Assembly: GCF_902498185.1 (NCBI RefSeq)
Contig: NZ_CABVIX010000005.1
Location: forward strand, 1 to 64,000
Length of the DNA stretch: 64,000 nt
Direction of reading: 5' to 3'
From: Pseudomonas fluorescens
GTDB taxonomy: Bacteria > Pseudomonadota > Gammaproteobacteria > Pseudomonadales > Pseudomonadaceae
The notes beneath the pieces were generated by a model that did no database searches, was not told the origin of the DNA, and worked only from the letters and a program-made list of their open reading frames with translations. Made by a program: the position numbers and the translations under genes. Below are positions 50,633 through 60,229 of the stretch, in pieces (position 1 is the stretch's first letter; each line of letters opens with the position of its first letter).

Positions 50633-51580
50633 ATGTCTAACCTGCGCCGTAAAGTCCCCAGCTCCAGTTCACTGTTCGTCTTCGAAGCGGCGGCCCGGTG
50701 TGGCAGCTTCACCCGGGCGGCGGATGAACTGTGTGTCAGCCAGCCGGCTGTGAGCCGTATGTTGTCGCGTCTGGAAGAGCACCTTGGCGTGCAGCTTTTC
50801 GAGCGTGTGCGTGGCGGGGCGAGGCTGACCGAGAGTGGCAGCATCTTGTATCGCCGGGTGCAGGAAGGCTTCAGTACCATCGAGTCGGCGCTCAGTGAAA
50901 TCGAAGCCAGGGCTACCGGTATGGAGACCGTGACATTATCGGTCTCCACTGCGTTCACCACCCATTGGCTGATGCCGCGCATGAGTCGTTTCAACCAGCG
51001 GTTCCCCACCGTCGACATGCGCTATCAGTTGATGTCCGGCAAGATCGGCGGCCCCTTGGTGGACGTCGACCTGGGCATGCGTTACCTGGAAGCCGGTAGC
51101 CTGAAGGCCACGGATACATTGGTCATTCCGGAAATAACCTTGCCTGTGTGCAACGCCCAGTACCTGGCCGATGTGGTCCAGGCCAAGGGTAGAAGACAGG
51201 TGGGGACGCTGATCAGCATGGACAACCAGGAGCGCGGCTGGGCGGCCGCTTTCGAGACGCCGGGACGTACGGACAATACGCTGGTGTTCTCCGATTATGC
51301 CGTAGTGGTGCAGGCCGCATTGCTGGGCCAGGGCATGGCGCTGGGGTGGTTGAACGTGGTGTCGAACTCGTTGTGCAAGGGTGAACTGGTCCCGGCAGCG
51401 GACGGTGTCCGGGTCCACTCCCGACGCTGCTGCCTGGTCGTCCGGGCCAATCGCCCGGTGCGCCCGATCGTGGAAAGTGTACGCGATTGGATCATCGAAG
51501 AGATGCGCGAAGACATGCTGCGGATCGACAAGCTTTACCCTCACCTGGGACTGGCTGCGACCCTGGAATCGACCCATTGA
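50633..51580 (+). CDS. LysR-type transcriptional regulator (GcvA-like)
   Basis: A 315-residue LysR protein with SLFVFEAAARCGSFTRAADE, LCVSQPAVSRMLSRLEEHLG and LFERVRGGARLTESG. GcvA-like subgroup by pattern. It is divergent from the aldehyde dehydrogenase at 49066-50493 with 139 bases between. That interval contains a TAATAGTTG near 50602 that could be part of a LysR box. The downstream neighbour on the same strand (HAD) is 140 bases away. Confidence 0.9.
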   Translation: MSNLRRKVPSSSSLFVFEAAARCGSFTRAADELCVSQPAVSRMLSRLEEHLGVQLFERVRGGARLTESGSILYRRVQEGFSTIESALSEIEARATGMETVTLSVSTAFTTHWLMPRMSRFNQRFPTVDMRYQLMSGKIGGPLVDVDLGMRYLEAGSLKATDTLVIPEITLPVCNAQYLADVVQAKGRRQVGTLISMDNQERGWAAAFETPGRTDNTLVFSDYAVVVQAALLGQGMALGWLNVVSNSLCKGELVPAADGVRVHSRRCCLVVRANRPVRPIVESVRDWIIEEMREDMLRIDKLYPHLGLAATLESTH

Positions 51581-51720
51581 GCACGGGTGCGGTACGTCGA
51601 GTAGAAAAACAGTAGGTTATGCCTCTGGTGTAGGGCAAAACAGAATATTGCGCGAGAAGGCGGGCAGATAATGGGCCTGTCCAGTCAGCTTCACCCTACG
51701 ACTATCTTGCGGAGCGCCCT

Positions 51721-52425
51721 ATGTCTTTCAAGCAGTTCAAAGCCCTGACGTTTGACGTTGTCGGTACCCTGATCGATTTCGAAGCCGGTATCCTCGCCCA
51801 TGTCCGTGAAGTCGCGGGTGAAGCGGGCAAGGCCTGCAGCGATGACGACATTCTCGCCGCCTATCGCGAAGCCCGCGCCTCCAGCGATTCGGGCTGGTGG
51901 CCGGATGACCTGGAACGTTGCTACCACATCATCGCTTCCAAGCTTGGCTTGCCGGACAACGACGACTATGCCAGAGGCCTTGCGCAGTCGGTGAAGAACT
52001 TCCCGGCGTTCCCAGACTCGATTGAGGCACTCAAGCGGCTGCGCAAGCATTTCAAGCTGGTGGCCACCACCAACTCGCAGATCTGGGCGCTGAACTACAT
52101 GGCAGAAACCCTCGAGCAGCCATTCGACGTACGGGTGACCGTCGACGATGTGCGTTTCGAGAAGCCTGATCCTCAGTTCTTCGCCTACACCCGAGGTGTG
52201 CTGGCGACCCAGGGCATCCTGTTCGAAGACATCCTGCACGTTGCCCAGAGCCAGTACCACGACATCGGTGTGGCGATGCGCCTGGGCTATCAGACCTGCT
52301 GGATCGAGCGTCGTTTTGCCCAGAAAGGCACCGGCGGCACCCTGGAATCCGAGCGCACCGAGCCGCATTATCACTTCACTTCGCTGGCACAGCTGGCCGA
52401 CGCGGTCGAGCAAGAACTGGGTTGA
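51721..52425 (+). CDS. Haloacid dehalogenase type II-like HAD hydrolase
   Basis: A 234-residue HAD protein. Motif I is ALTFDVVGTLIDFEAGIL with catalytic Asp near residue 11, motif II LVATTNSQIWALNYM, motif III lysine in VRFEKPDPQFFAY and motif IV region ILHVAQSQYHDIGVAMRLGY. The pattern is that of (S)-2-haloacid dehalogenase-like proteins often paired with amine oxidases. It is 58 bases before an FAD oxidoreductase. A paralogue with a lost nucleophile lies at 55126-55812. Confidence 0.85.
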   Translation: MSFKQFKALTFDVVGTLIDFEAGILAHVREVAGEAGKACSDDDILAAYREARASSDSGWWPDDLERCYHIIASKLGLPDNDDYARGLAQSVKNFPAFPDSIEALKRLRKHFKLVATTNSQIWALNYMAETLEQPFDVRVTVDDVRFEKPDPQFFAYTRGVLATQGILFEDILHVAQSQYHDIGVAMRLGYQTCWIERRFAQKGTGGTLESERTEPHYHFTSLAQLADAVEQELG

Positions 52426-52483
52426 TTCCCCCGGCGCTCGGGCCCTGGCCGTGAGCGCCAATCCTTTGAGTCGAGAGGCTGGC

Positions 52484-53767
52484 ATGACTGTTCAGAGCTT
52501 ATGGGCGGCTACCGCCCAACCCGCGCCTGCGCTGCAATCGCTGGAAGGCGAGCGCCAGTGCGACGTGGTGATCATCGGTGCGGGGTACACCGGCCTCTCG
52601 GCAGCCCATCACATCGCCCGCAGCGGCCGCGAGCCACTTATCGTCGAGGCCAATACGCTGGCCTGGGGCGCGAGCGGCCGTAATGGCGGCGTGGTGTCCC
52701 CCAAGTTCAGGGTGGGCTTTCCCGCGCTCATGGCGCGTTTTGGCCGCGATACGGCGCTGCAGATGTACCGCACCGGTTATGCCGCGGTGGACAGCCTGGT
52801 GGAAATGGTCGAAACCCTCGGGCTGACCGGTGCCCACCTGCACATGGGCGGACATATCGCAGCGGCGCATAACGTCCACGCGCTTGGCGGGCTGGAGGCT
52901 ACCGCTAACTGGATCAAGCGTGAAACCGGCGGCACATCATCACATATGATTTCGGCCGAGCAGGTACGGGAGATGACCGGCTCGACAATTTTCTGTGGCG
53001 GCTTGCTGACACCCAAGGCCGGCGGGATCCACCCCTTGAACTACGCGCGCGGCATTGCACGGCACCTGGTCGATCAGGACGTAAGGATATTCATCGACAG
53101 TCCAGCCCAACAGGTAAGGCGCGAGGGCGATCGAGTCATCGTGCAGACGCCGCAAGGACGGGTCAGTGCCAGGCAGGTGATCTATGCCACCAACGGTTAT
53201 TCGGACCAGACCCGGGTCACTGAGACGCTGCATCGGCGGCTGATTCCATTTCGCAGTGCGATCATCGCCACCGAACCGCTACCAGCGGACATCCTGGCAG
53301 CGATCATGCCGGGCGGGCAGGTGTGTGGTGACACCAAGCGCATGCTGCGCTGGTTCCGACTGATCGGTGACCGCCTGATTTTCGGTGGACGGGGCGCGTT
53401 CGGCAAAGGCGACTCGCAAAGCGCATTCGACGACTTGCAGCGCAGCATGAACGAAGTTTTCCCGACCCTGCGCGAGCAGAAAATTGCCTATCGCTGGTCG
53501 GGCCTGGTGGCGATGACCCTGGATTATCTGCCCCATGCCGGGCAGCTCGACGAGCGCAGCTTCTACGCCATTGGCTATAACGGCGGCGGCGTGGCGATGT
53601 CGACCTGGATGGGCAAGCAGCTGGCAGCCATGACCGCTGGCGAGAAGGTCGAGCTGGGCTTGCTCGCAGGCGACAACTTCAATCCCATTCCTCTGCATGC
53701 TTTCCGCGCGCCAGGCGTTCGCCTGGCGGCGGGCTGGCAGCAGTTCCTAGATGTCATCGGCCGATGA
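52484..53767 (+). CDS. FAD-dependent amine/amino acid oxidoreductase (DadA/PuuB-like)
   Basis: A 427-residue DAO-family flavoprotein: VVIIGAGYTGLSAAHHIARS (about 24-43), TLAWGASGRNGGVVSPKF, VIYATNGYSDQT, RSAIIATEPLP and C-terminal FYAIGYNGGGVAMSTWMGKQ, typical of gamma-glutamylputrescine oxidase and related enzymes. It deaminates an amine or D-amino acid, passing electrons to O2 or quinone. It is 58 bases after the HAD gene and 15 before a cupin, so the three form an operon. Confidence 0.9.
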   Translation: MTVQSLWAATAQPAPALQSLEGERQCDVVIIGAGYTGLSAAHHIARSGREPLIVEANTLAWGASGRNGGVVSPKFRVGFPALMARFGRDTALQMYRTGYAAVDSLVEMVETLGLTGAHLHMGGHIAAAHNVHALGGLEATANWIKRETGGTSSHMISAEQVREMTGSTIFCGGLLTPKAGGIHPLNYARGIARHLVDQDVRIFIDSPAQQVRREGDRVIVQTPQGRVSARQVIYATNGYSDQTRVTETLHRRLIPFRSAIIATEPLPADILAAIMPGGQVCGDTKRMLRWFRLIGDRLIFGGRGAFGKGDSQSAFDDLQRSMNEVFPTLREQKIAYRWSGLVAMTLDYLPHAGQLDERSFYAIGYNGGGVAMSTWMGKQLAAMTAGEKVELGLLAGDNFNPIPLHAFRAPGVRLAAGWQQFLDVIGR

Positions 53768-53782
53768 GCGAGCGTCAAGCCT

Positions 53783-54493
53783 ATGCCCCCGATTCTGCAT
53801 TACTCCCATCCCTACGCTGAGCGCCAGTTGCCCAGCGCCACCTTTGCCCTGCAGGGCGATCCGCTGGCGGCCGGGCGCACCATTCATTTCCATGACCCCT
53901 TGCAGGGCTATGCCGCCGGCAGTAGCGCCAGCACGGGCGCTGACTTTTTGATCGAGGCGTTTCCCTGGGTCGAGCTAGGTGTGATCGAAGCAGGAGAACT
54001 GCGTCTGCAGGGCGAGGGTTTCGATCTGCAACTCGTGGCAGGGGACTGCTTCGTGGTGCCCCGGGGAGTCCGCGTGCACTGGCAGCAGCGCGGGCAGCTG
54101 CGCCGGGTGTTCATGGCGTTCCCGGCACTTTCAGCCGGTACGCAGATGCCCGACGCCCCCCTCAGGATCGAGCTGTCCCAGCCCCTGGCGCAGTCGGATC
54201 CACCCGCTGCCAGCGTGCTGCTGACCGCGACGCCAAGGGCCTGGAGTGAAACCCTGTTCAGCGCCGGCAACCTGCGTATCGGACTGTGGCAATGCGAGGC
54301 GTACGCTCGAAAACAGGTCGAGCCGAGTTACAGCGAGTTGATGTATATCCTTGAAGGTGCGGTGTCTTTCCAGACTCCGCACGGTGAGGGCCCTCATGTA
54401 CGGGCGGGAGAAACGGTGATCGTTCCCAAGGGCGCCACCAACGCCTGGAGCAGCGAAGAGATCGTTCGCAAGGTGTTCTGCATCTTGTCGTGA
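53783..54493 (+). CDS. Cupin-domain protein (two cupin folds)
   Basis: A 236-residue bicupin. First fold near VELGVIEAGELRLQGEGFDL with CFVVPRGVRVHWQQRGQLR; second with SYSELMYILEGAVSFQTPHG and ETVIVPKGATNAWSSEE. The second fold lacks the clear His set of metal cupins, fitting the PuuR/EutQ-like binding class (DUF861 type). It is the last gene of the HAD-oxidase-cupin operon and is followed by a strong terminator. Function unknown; a role beside the amine oxidase is inferred from position. Confidence 0.8.
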   Translation: MPPILHYSHPYAERQLPSATFALQGDPLAAGRTIHFHDPLQGYAAGSSASTGADFLIEAFPWVELGVIEAGELRLQGEGFDLQLVAGDCFVVPRGVRVHWQQRGQLRRVFMAFPALSAGTQMPDAPLRIELSQPLAQSDPPAASVLLTATPRAWSETLFSAGNLRIGLWQCEAYARKQVEPSYSELMYILEGAVSFQTPHGEGPHVRAGETVIVPKGATNAWSSEEIVRKVFCILS

Positions 54494-54516
54494 GGTTTGA
54501 AACTGCGTAGACAGAC

Positions 54517-54552
54517 AACCTGTTGCCGTCCCGGACGGCAACAGGTTTTTTA
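54517..54552 (+). terminator. Intrinsic terminator after the cupin gene
   Basis: AACCTGTTGCCGT and its perfect complement ACGGCAACAGGTT form a 13-bp stem with a 5-base loop, followed by a run of T. It lies between convergent genes (cupin and Lrp). Confidence 0.92.
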
Positions 54553-54595
54553 TCAAGTGGCGCGTAAAACCCCTTCCTTCAGGGAGGGGAGGATG

Positions 54596-55087
54596 TCAAA
54601 CCGCCCGGACAAGACTGCGCAACGGCACGGTGCTCTTGACCACCGGCGATTTGATCACGATGTAGCTGAAGTACTTGTCGATGCCGATGTTCTTGTCCAG
54701 GATCGACTCCATCAGCTCCTGATAATGCTGGATGCTGCTGCACAGGAAGCGGACCAGGTAATCGTAACCGCCGCTGATCAAGTGGCACTCCAGCACTTCG
54801 TCGATGTTGCGGATGCTCGACTCGAACTTCACGAAGTCGGCACGCTTATGGTCAGAGAGGGTCATTTCGGTAAACACGGTTACCGAGTTGGCGAACTTGG
54901 CCAGGTTGACGTGGGCTTCATAGCCGCTGATGTAACCGGCGGCCTCAAGGCGTTTGACGCGTTGCAGGCAAGGGCTGGGCGACAGTCCAACGGCTTCGGC
55001 GAGGCTGACATTGGTCATGCGCCCGTCCTTCTGCAATTGGACCAGAATGTTGATGTCGATACGGTCGAGCTTGGTTGCAGCGTCCAT
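54596..55087 (-). CDS. Lrp/AsnC-family transcriptional regulator
   Basis: A 163-residue Lrp-type protein. N-terminal helix-turn-helix LDRIDINILVQLQKDGRMTN, SLAEAVGLSPSPCLQRVKRL, then the RAM ligand domain (ECHLISGGYDYLVRFLC). These regulators sense amino acids. It is the last gene of the minus-strand amine-utilisation block, 38 bases from the HAD-like gene, so it likely controls that block and possibly the convergent DadA-like operon. Confidence 0.93.
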   Translation of the reverse strand: MDAATKLDRIDINILVQLQKDGRMTNVSLAEAVGLSPSPCLQRVKRLEAAGYISGYEAHVNLAKFANSVTVFTEMTLSDHKRADFVKFESSIRNIDEVLECHLISGGYDYLVRFLCSSIQHYQELMESILDKNIGIDKYFSYIVIKSPVVKSTVPLRSLVRAV

Positions 55088-55125
55088 CGATCAGTCCTCG
55101 CAAAGTCAAATCAGGGCCGTCGTAC

Positions 55126-55812
55126 TCAGGCGTGCAATGCCTTCTGATGGGCATGGGCCAGGTCAGCGAGGCTTGCGTATTCACAGCGCTTGCCGTCCAT
55201 CGCCTGAGGCGAATGGTTCCACGGCTGGTCATGGCCGCGACGGAGTGTGCAGACCGGAAAATCCACCCGCTCGTTCCACGGGTCATCGCCTTCCGTGCTG
55301 CGCACGGGTAACAGTTGCGAACGCTCCAGTCCCAGGCGATGCAACTCGCTCTCCAGGCTGTTGTGCCAGTCCTCGTCGTGGGGTTCGACGATTGCATCGA
55401 ATTCGACCGGCAGACGACGGGCCAGGGCCAGCACATCGATACCCTGAGGTGGGGCGATCAGTATCAAACGGTAGAACTTGCTCAGGTACTGGAGAGCACC
55501 TGGAGCATCTTCGTACATGGGCCACAGGGATGAAGAGCTACTGAAGGCCACACTTTCATCCCAGCCCGCAATGGTGTGCAATTGTTGCGCCACACGTTGG
55601 TAGAGTTGACCGTGAAAAGCGGCTGCGCTCATCTGCGACGCGCTGCCGGCTAGCTCTTGCGCTACCTGTCGGTAGGTGCTGAGCAACTGCGCATCGCTGG
55701 TACTGGATTCGCTCTGCACTGCCAGTGGTCGCAGGCCTTCGAGAATGCCCCGTTCTCGGTCAACCAATGTGCCGAAGGACAGGCCCAACGCCTTGTAGTG
55801 GGTGACTCTCAT
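55126..55812 (-). CDS. Haloacid dehalogenase-like protein lacking the catalytic aspartate
   Basis: A 228-residue HAD-fold paralogue of the protein at 51721. Its N-terminus YKALGLSFGTLVDRERGIL aligns with FKALTFDVVGTLIDFEAGIL, and the nucleophile Asp is gone, replaced around LSFG. RLILIAPPQGIDVLALARR stands where motif II should be, also without the Thr/Ser-Asn pattern. It is therefore predicted to be catalytically dead or to have a new function, perhaps a regulatory partner. ATG at 55812 has CAGGAG 7 bases upstream. It sits between the transaminase and the Lrp gene in one operon. Confidence 0.75.
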   Translation of the reverse strand: MRVTHYKALGLSFGTLVDRERGILEGLRPLAVQSESSTSDAQLLSTYRQVAQELAGSASQMSAAAFHGQLYQRVAQQLHTIAGWDESVAFSSSSSLWPMYEDAPGALQYLSKFYRLILIAPPQGIDVLALARRLPVEFDAIVEPHDEDWHNSLESELHRLGLERSQLLPVRSTEGDDPWNERVDFPVCTLRRGHDQPWNHSPQAMDGKRCEYASLADLAHAHQKALHA

Positions 55813-55909
55813 GATTTGCTCCTGAGTAGGCCGTGCCGGTTGCAGCATGATTCAGCCGAAGGCCCGACACTGCCGGGACAGGTCGGGCCGGGTATTGCCG
55901 AGCTCGTGT

Positions 55910-57199
55910 TCAGCAGGCTGCCGCCAACGCTCGGTCGAGCATCTGCAAGGCTTCCGCCACTTGCTCCCGTGAGGTCACCAGCGGGGCAAGAAAGCGCACC
56001 ACATTGCGATGAACACCGCACTTGATGACCAGCAAACCTGCCTGCCGGGCCTCATCGATGACCTTTTGCGCCAACGCTGCATCGGCACTTTGCGCGGCAT
56101 CGTCGGCGACCATCTCGATCGCTTGCATGAAGCCCAGACCCCGCACGTCACCGATTCGCGGGTAACGTTCTTGCAGGGCCAGCAGACCTTCATGCAGTTG
56201 TGTCGCCAATGTCTCGCCTTGTGCCAGCAGATCCTGCTCTTCGAACAGGTCGAGCACGGCCAGCGCGGCAGCACACGCCACGGCGTTGCCGCCATAGGTC
56301 CCGCCCAGGCCGCCCGGGGTGGGTGCATCCATGATGTCGGCGCGTCCGACCACACCAGACAGCGGCATGCCTCCGGCCAGACTCTTGGCGACGGTCACCA
56401 GGTCAGGCTGGATACCTGCGTGCTGGTAACCGAACATCGTCCCGGTACGACCGAAACCGGCCTGGATTTCATCGAGGATCAGCACGATGCCGTGCTGGGT
56501 ACAGCGGGCGCGCAGGGCCTGCAGGAACTCCTTGGGAGCAGCGAGGAAACCGCCATCGCCCTGGACCGGCTCAATGATGATCGCGGCAACACGGTCCGGC
56601 GCCACGTCGGTGGCGAACAGCTCATCCAGCTCGGCCAGTGCATCGTCGCTGCTGACACCCCGGTAGGCGTTTGGGTAAGTGGCGTGATAGATCTCGGCGG
56701 GGAAGGGGCCGAAGTTCTGTTTGTAGGGTTGGCTCATGCCCGTCAGGGTCACGCCGAGCAAGGTCCGACCGTGAAAGCCGCCCCGGAAGGAAATCACCGC
56801 GGTGCGGTTGGTGTAGCCTCTGGCGATCTTCACCGCGTTCTCGACCGCTTCCGCGCCGGAGGTGAACAGCACGCTCTTGTAGTGCTCGGCGCCGCCGACC
56901 AGTTTGTTCAGGCGAGCCGCGACCTGGATGTAGTTCTCGTAGGCCACGACCTGGAAACTCGCGTGGGAGATCTCGCCGACCTGACGCCGCACTGCCTCGA
57001 CCACCTTCGGATGGTTGTGACCCACATTGAGGACGCCGATACCACCGACGAAGTCCAGGTAGCGCTTGCCATCGGCATCCCACAGTTCGGCCCCTTCTGC
57101 CCGTGCCGCGACGATCGGGTGGGCGGTGGCGATACCACGAGGTACATGTTGGTCGCGCAGGGCCAGCAGGCGTTGGTTTTCAGTAAGTGCGCAATTCAT
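55910..57199 (-). CDS. gabT: 4-aminobutyrate transaminase-type class III aminotransferase
   Basis: A 429-residue class III PLP aminotransferase of GabT length. YLDFVGGIGVLNVGHNHPKV, VLFTSGAEAVENAVKIARGY, FHGRTLLGVTLTG, ILDEIQAGFGRTGTMFGYQH and the PLP lysine in PDLVTVAKSLAGGMPLSGV (near residue 269). GGTYGGNAVACAAALAVLDL follows. It transfers the amino group of GABA (or 5-aminovalerate) to 2-oxoglutarate, making a semialdehyde that the dehydrogenase at 58711 would oxidise. No AroX-type fusion or truncation is seen. Confidence 0.88.
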   Translation of the reverse strand: MNCALTENQRLLALRDQHVPRGIATAHPIVAARAEGAELWDADGKRYLDFVGGIGVLNVGHNHPKVVEAVRRQVGEISHASFQVVAYENYIQVAARLNKLVGGAEHYKSVLFTSGAEAVENAVKIARGYTNRTAVISFRGGFHGRTLLGVTLTGMSQPYKQNFGPFPAEIYHATYPNAYRGVSSDDALAELDELFATDVAPDRVAAIIIEPVQGDGGFLAAPKEFLQALRARCTQHGIVLILDEIQAGFGRTGTMFGYQHAGIQPDLVTVAKSLAGGMPLSGVVGRADIMDAPTPGGLGGTYGGNAVACAAALAVLDLFEEQDLLAQGETLATQLHEGLLALQERYPRIGDVRGLGFMQAIEMVADDAAQSADAALAQKVIDEARQAGLLVIKCGVHRNVVRFLAPLVTSREQVAEALQMLDRALAAAC

Positions 57200-57464
57200 C
57201 TCGATCTCCGTGAGCGCCGAAGGTGGCGGCTGATGACATCAGAATAAGGACTGGCCGAAGCCACAAGCGCTGAACTTGGTGTGCAGGGCGCTCTGATCGA
57301 CTGTTTTGCAGGGGTGTTGCGGAATATTTCGCTGTGCACGGAAGAAGGCTTGTGCGGCAAAAACGACATCGGCCTGTGTCAGGACGGTCTGGCGGCGAAG
57401 AGTCAGAGATCGCTATCGCCAAAAGCCGTGCTGCTACAGGCCGAGGTGTTCCGGATCGGGCTAA

Positions 57465-58553
57465 TCAAGCCACGGCGCGTGGCACGACGATGGTGTCTTC
57501 CGGATGGAGGCGCATCATCATGGGCGCGCCAATCGGCGGCAGGCTGAGATTGCCTTCATGATGGCTGGGTTGGCGCAGGCTGACGGTCGGTCCGCCTTCG
57601 AGGTCGACGAAGACCTTGAGGCTTTCGCCCTGGAAGACGATGTCGGAGACCCGGCCACGCAGACGGTTCCATTCCGGACCCGAGCTCGCGTTGTCCAGGA
57701 GCAGCTTTTCCGATTGCAGGGCCAGGAACACATCCCCCGACGCCGGGACCGGGCGGGTCGTGCGCAAGGTCGTGGCACCCAGGCTCAAGGCGTTGCCCGA
57801 GCCGCGCTGCAGCGGCACCAGGGTGCTTTCGCCGATGAAGCTGGCGACGAAATCGTCAGCCGGATGATCGTGCAGGCGACGCGGGGTATCGACCTGCACC
57901 AGCTGGCCGCCGCGCATGATCGCAATGCGGTCACTCATGGTCAGGGCTTCGCGCTGATCGTGGGTCACGTAGATCATCGTGGCACCCAGGCGCTTGTGCA
58001 GGGCGCGCAGCTCGATCTGCATGATTTCGCGCAGTTGCTTGTCCAGTGCCGAAAGCGGTTCATCCATCAGGATCAGCTTGGGCTCGAAGACGATCGCGCG
58101 GGCCAGGGCCACACGCTGACGCTGCCCGCCAGACAGCGCCGCGATGTTGCGGTTTTCGTAACCGGACAGCTCGACGGTGGCCAGGGCGCTCTTGACCCGG
58201 TCGCGGCTCTTGCTGGCACTTTCGCCACGGGCGCGCAGTGGAAAAGCCACGTTCTCGCCGACGGACATGTGCGGAAACAACGCGTAGTTCTGAAACACCA
58301 CGCCGATTTCACGCTTGTGCGGTGGCATCAGGGTGACGTCGCGCGCACCAAACAAGATGCTCCCGGAACTGACCCGGATAAAACCACCCAGAATGCTCAG
58401 CAACGTGGTCTTGCCCGAGCCTGACGGGCCGAGCAACGACATGAATTCCCCGGCTTCGACCTTGAGGTCCACGTTGTCCAAAGCCTTGAGGCTGCCGTAG
58501 TGCTTGCACACCTTGTTAACGCTGACCGATTCAAAACCTTCAGTGAAATTCAT
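57465..58553 (-). CDS. Polyamine-type ABC transporter ATP-binding protein (PotA-like)
   Basis: A 362-residue ATPase. Walker A LLGPSGSGKTTLLSILGGF (about 38-56), Q-loop GVVFQNYALFPHMSV, signature LSGGQRQRVALARAIVF and Walker B LILMDEPLSALDKQLRE, followed by a TOBE-type C-terminal domain (about 285-360). It energises the permeases at 60394-62118, though it is separated from them by the dehydrogenase gene. The frame extends to 58604; ATG 58553 (MNFTEGFESVSVNKV) is preferred, with AGAGGA 10 bases upstream. Confidence 0.92.
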   Translation of the reverse strand: MNFTEGFESVSVNKVCKHYGSLKALDNVDLKVEAGEFMSLLGPSGSGKTTLLSILGGFIRVSSGSILFGARDVTLMPPHKREIGVVFQNYALFPHMSVGENVAFPLRARGESASKSRDRVKSALATVELSGYENRNIAALSGGQRQRVALARAIVFEPKLILMDEPLSALDKQLREIMQIELRALHKRLGATMIYVTHDQREALTMSDRIAIMRGGQLVQVDTPRRLHDHPADDFVASFIGESTLVPLQRGSGNALSLGATTLRTTRPVPASGDVFLALQSEKLLLDNASSGPEWNRLRGRVSDIVFQGESLKVFVDLEGGPTVSLRQPSHHEGNLSLPPIGAPMMMRLHPEDTIVVPRAVA

Positions 58554-58710
58554 GACGCGTCGTCCTCTGTAAAACCAGGGATTGCCGATAAGTCTGTTTG
58601 TCATCTGAACACAGGCGCAGCCCTGATCCGTGCCGTTTTGGGGTGCCGGGCCAACAGGATCTGCTGTCCGGCGCGGGCGGAGGGCTACAGGCTGCTTGCG
58701 CCGGCATCGA

Positions 58711-60171
58711 TCAGCCCAGGCCGCCGATGTGCCAGGCCTTCACCTCGAGAAATTCATCCAGGCCATACTTGGAACCTTCGCGGCCGGTGCCCGACTGCTT
58801 CATGCCGCCGAAGGGCGCCACTTCCATGGAGATGATCCCGGTATTGAGGCCGACCATGCCGAACTCCAGACGCTCACCGACGCGCCAGGCGCGGCGCATG
58901 TCCTGGGTAAAGTAATACGCACCAAGCCCATAGGGGGTGGCGTTGGCCAGGGCCAGTGCCTCGGCTTCATCCTTGAAGCGGAACAGTGGGGCGACCGGGC
59001 CAAAGGTTTCTTCGGTCGCCAGCAGCATGTCGGCGTTGGCGTCGCGCAGGACGGTTGGCTGCACGTACAGCCCCTCGCCTGAAGGCGCGCCACCGATAGC
59101 GATGCTCGCGCCCTTCTCCAGGGCGTCGTTTATATGACGGGCGACCTTGTCCACGCCGGCGGCATTGATCAGGGGTCCGATGGTGACACCGCTGTGCTGG
59201 CCGTCACCGACTTTCAGTTCGGCGACGGCAGCGCTCAGGCGTTCGGCGAACCGGTCGTAAATGCCGTCCTGCACCAGGATGCGGTTGGCACAGACGCAGG
59301 TCTGCCCGGCGTTACGGAATTTGCTCTGCATGACACCGGCGATGGCCAGGTCAAGATCGGCGTCGTCGAAGACAATGAACGGCGCGTTGCCGCCCAGCTC
59401 CAGACTCAGGCGCTTGATGGACGAAGCGCATTGGCTCATCAGCAGCTGACCGATCCGGGTGGAACCGGTGAACGAAAGTTTGCGTACATCCGGGTTTGCG
59501 GTCATCTCGCCGCCGACCCCGGCAGGCAGGCCGGTCAACACGTTGAACACGCCCGCCGGGATACCCGCGCGTTCAGCCAGTACCGCCAGCGCCAACGCAG
59601 ACAGCGGGGTCATCTCCGAAGGCTTGACCAGTACCGTGCAACCGGCCGCCAGGGCTGGCGCGCACTTGCGGGTGATCATCGCGTTGGGGAAGTTCCATGG
59701 CGTGATGGCCGCGACGACCCCGATAGGTTGCTTGAGTACCAGAATGCGCCGGTCGGCTGCGGGCGAAGGGATGGTGTCGCCATAGATGCGACGCGCTTCT
59801 TCGGCGAACCACTTGACAAAGCTTGCGCCGTAGGCGATTTCGCCGCGTGACTCAGTCAATGGCTTGCCTTGCTCGGTGGTCATGATCAGCGCCAGGTCTT
59901 CCTGGTTTTCCATGATCAGGCCAAACCACAGCTCCAGATAACGTGCACGTTCGGCCGCTGGCACTTCGCGCCAGCTGACGAAGCGTGCCTGGGCAGCCTC
60001 GATCGCGCGGCGAGTTTCAGCCCCTTGTAGAGCCGGGACCCGGGCGATCACGCTGCCGTCAGCCGGGTTGGTCACGTCGATGGTGGCGCCATCATCGGCC
60101 TCGATCCAGGCACCGTTGACATAAGCACGTTCGACAAGCAGGGAAGGGTCACGCAGTTGGTCTTTCAACAT
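58711..60171 (-). CDS. gabD: NAD(P)-dependent succinate-semialdehyde dehydrogenase-type enzyme
   Basis: A 486-residue aldehyde dehydrogenase matching GabD in length and pattern: ITPWNFPNAMITRKCAPALA, LSFTGSTRIGQLLMSQCA, the general base in SLELGGNAPFIVFDDADLDL and the catalytic Cys in RNAGQTCVCANRILVQDG. It oxidises succinate (or glutarate) semialdehyde from the GABA/aminovalerate transaminase. It lies between the permease genes and the ATPase gene on the same strand. Two direct repeats 30 bases apart lie upstream of its start. Confidence 0.88.
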   Translation of the reverse strand: MLKDQLRDPSLLVERAYVNGAWIEADDGATIDVTNPADGSVIARVPALQGAETRRAIEAAQARFVSWREVPAAERARYLELWFGLIMENQEDLALIMTTEQGKPLTESRGEIAYGASFVKWFAEEARRIYGDTIPSPAADRRILVLKQPIGVVAAITPWNFPNAMITRKCAPALAAGCTVLVKPSEMTPLSALALAVLAERAGIPAGVFNVLTGLPAGVGGEMTANPDVRKLSFTGSTRIGQLLMSQCASSIKRLSLELGGNAPFIVFDDADLDLAIAGVMQSKFRNAGQTCVCANRILVQDGIYDRFAERLSAAVAELKVGDGQHSGVTIGPLINAAGVDKVARHINDALEKGASIAIGGAPSGEGLYVQPTVLRDANADMLLATEETFGPVAPLFRFKDEAEALALANATPYGLGAYYFTQDMRRAWRVGERLEFGMVGLNTGIISMEVAPFGGMKQSGTGREGSKYGLDEFLEVKAWHIGGLG

Positions 60172-60229
60172 GATCAGGGCCTTGAGGGTTCAGACGATGG
60201 GCCATTGTAGGAAGCTCCGTTCAGTGGCC

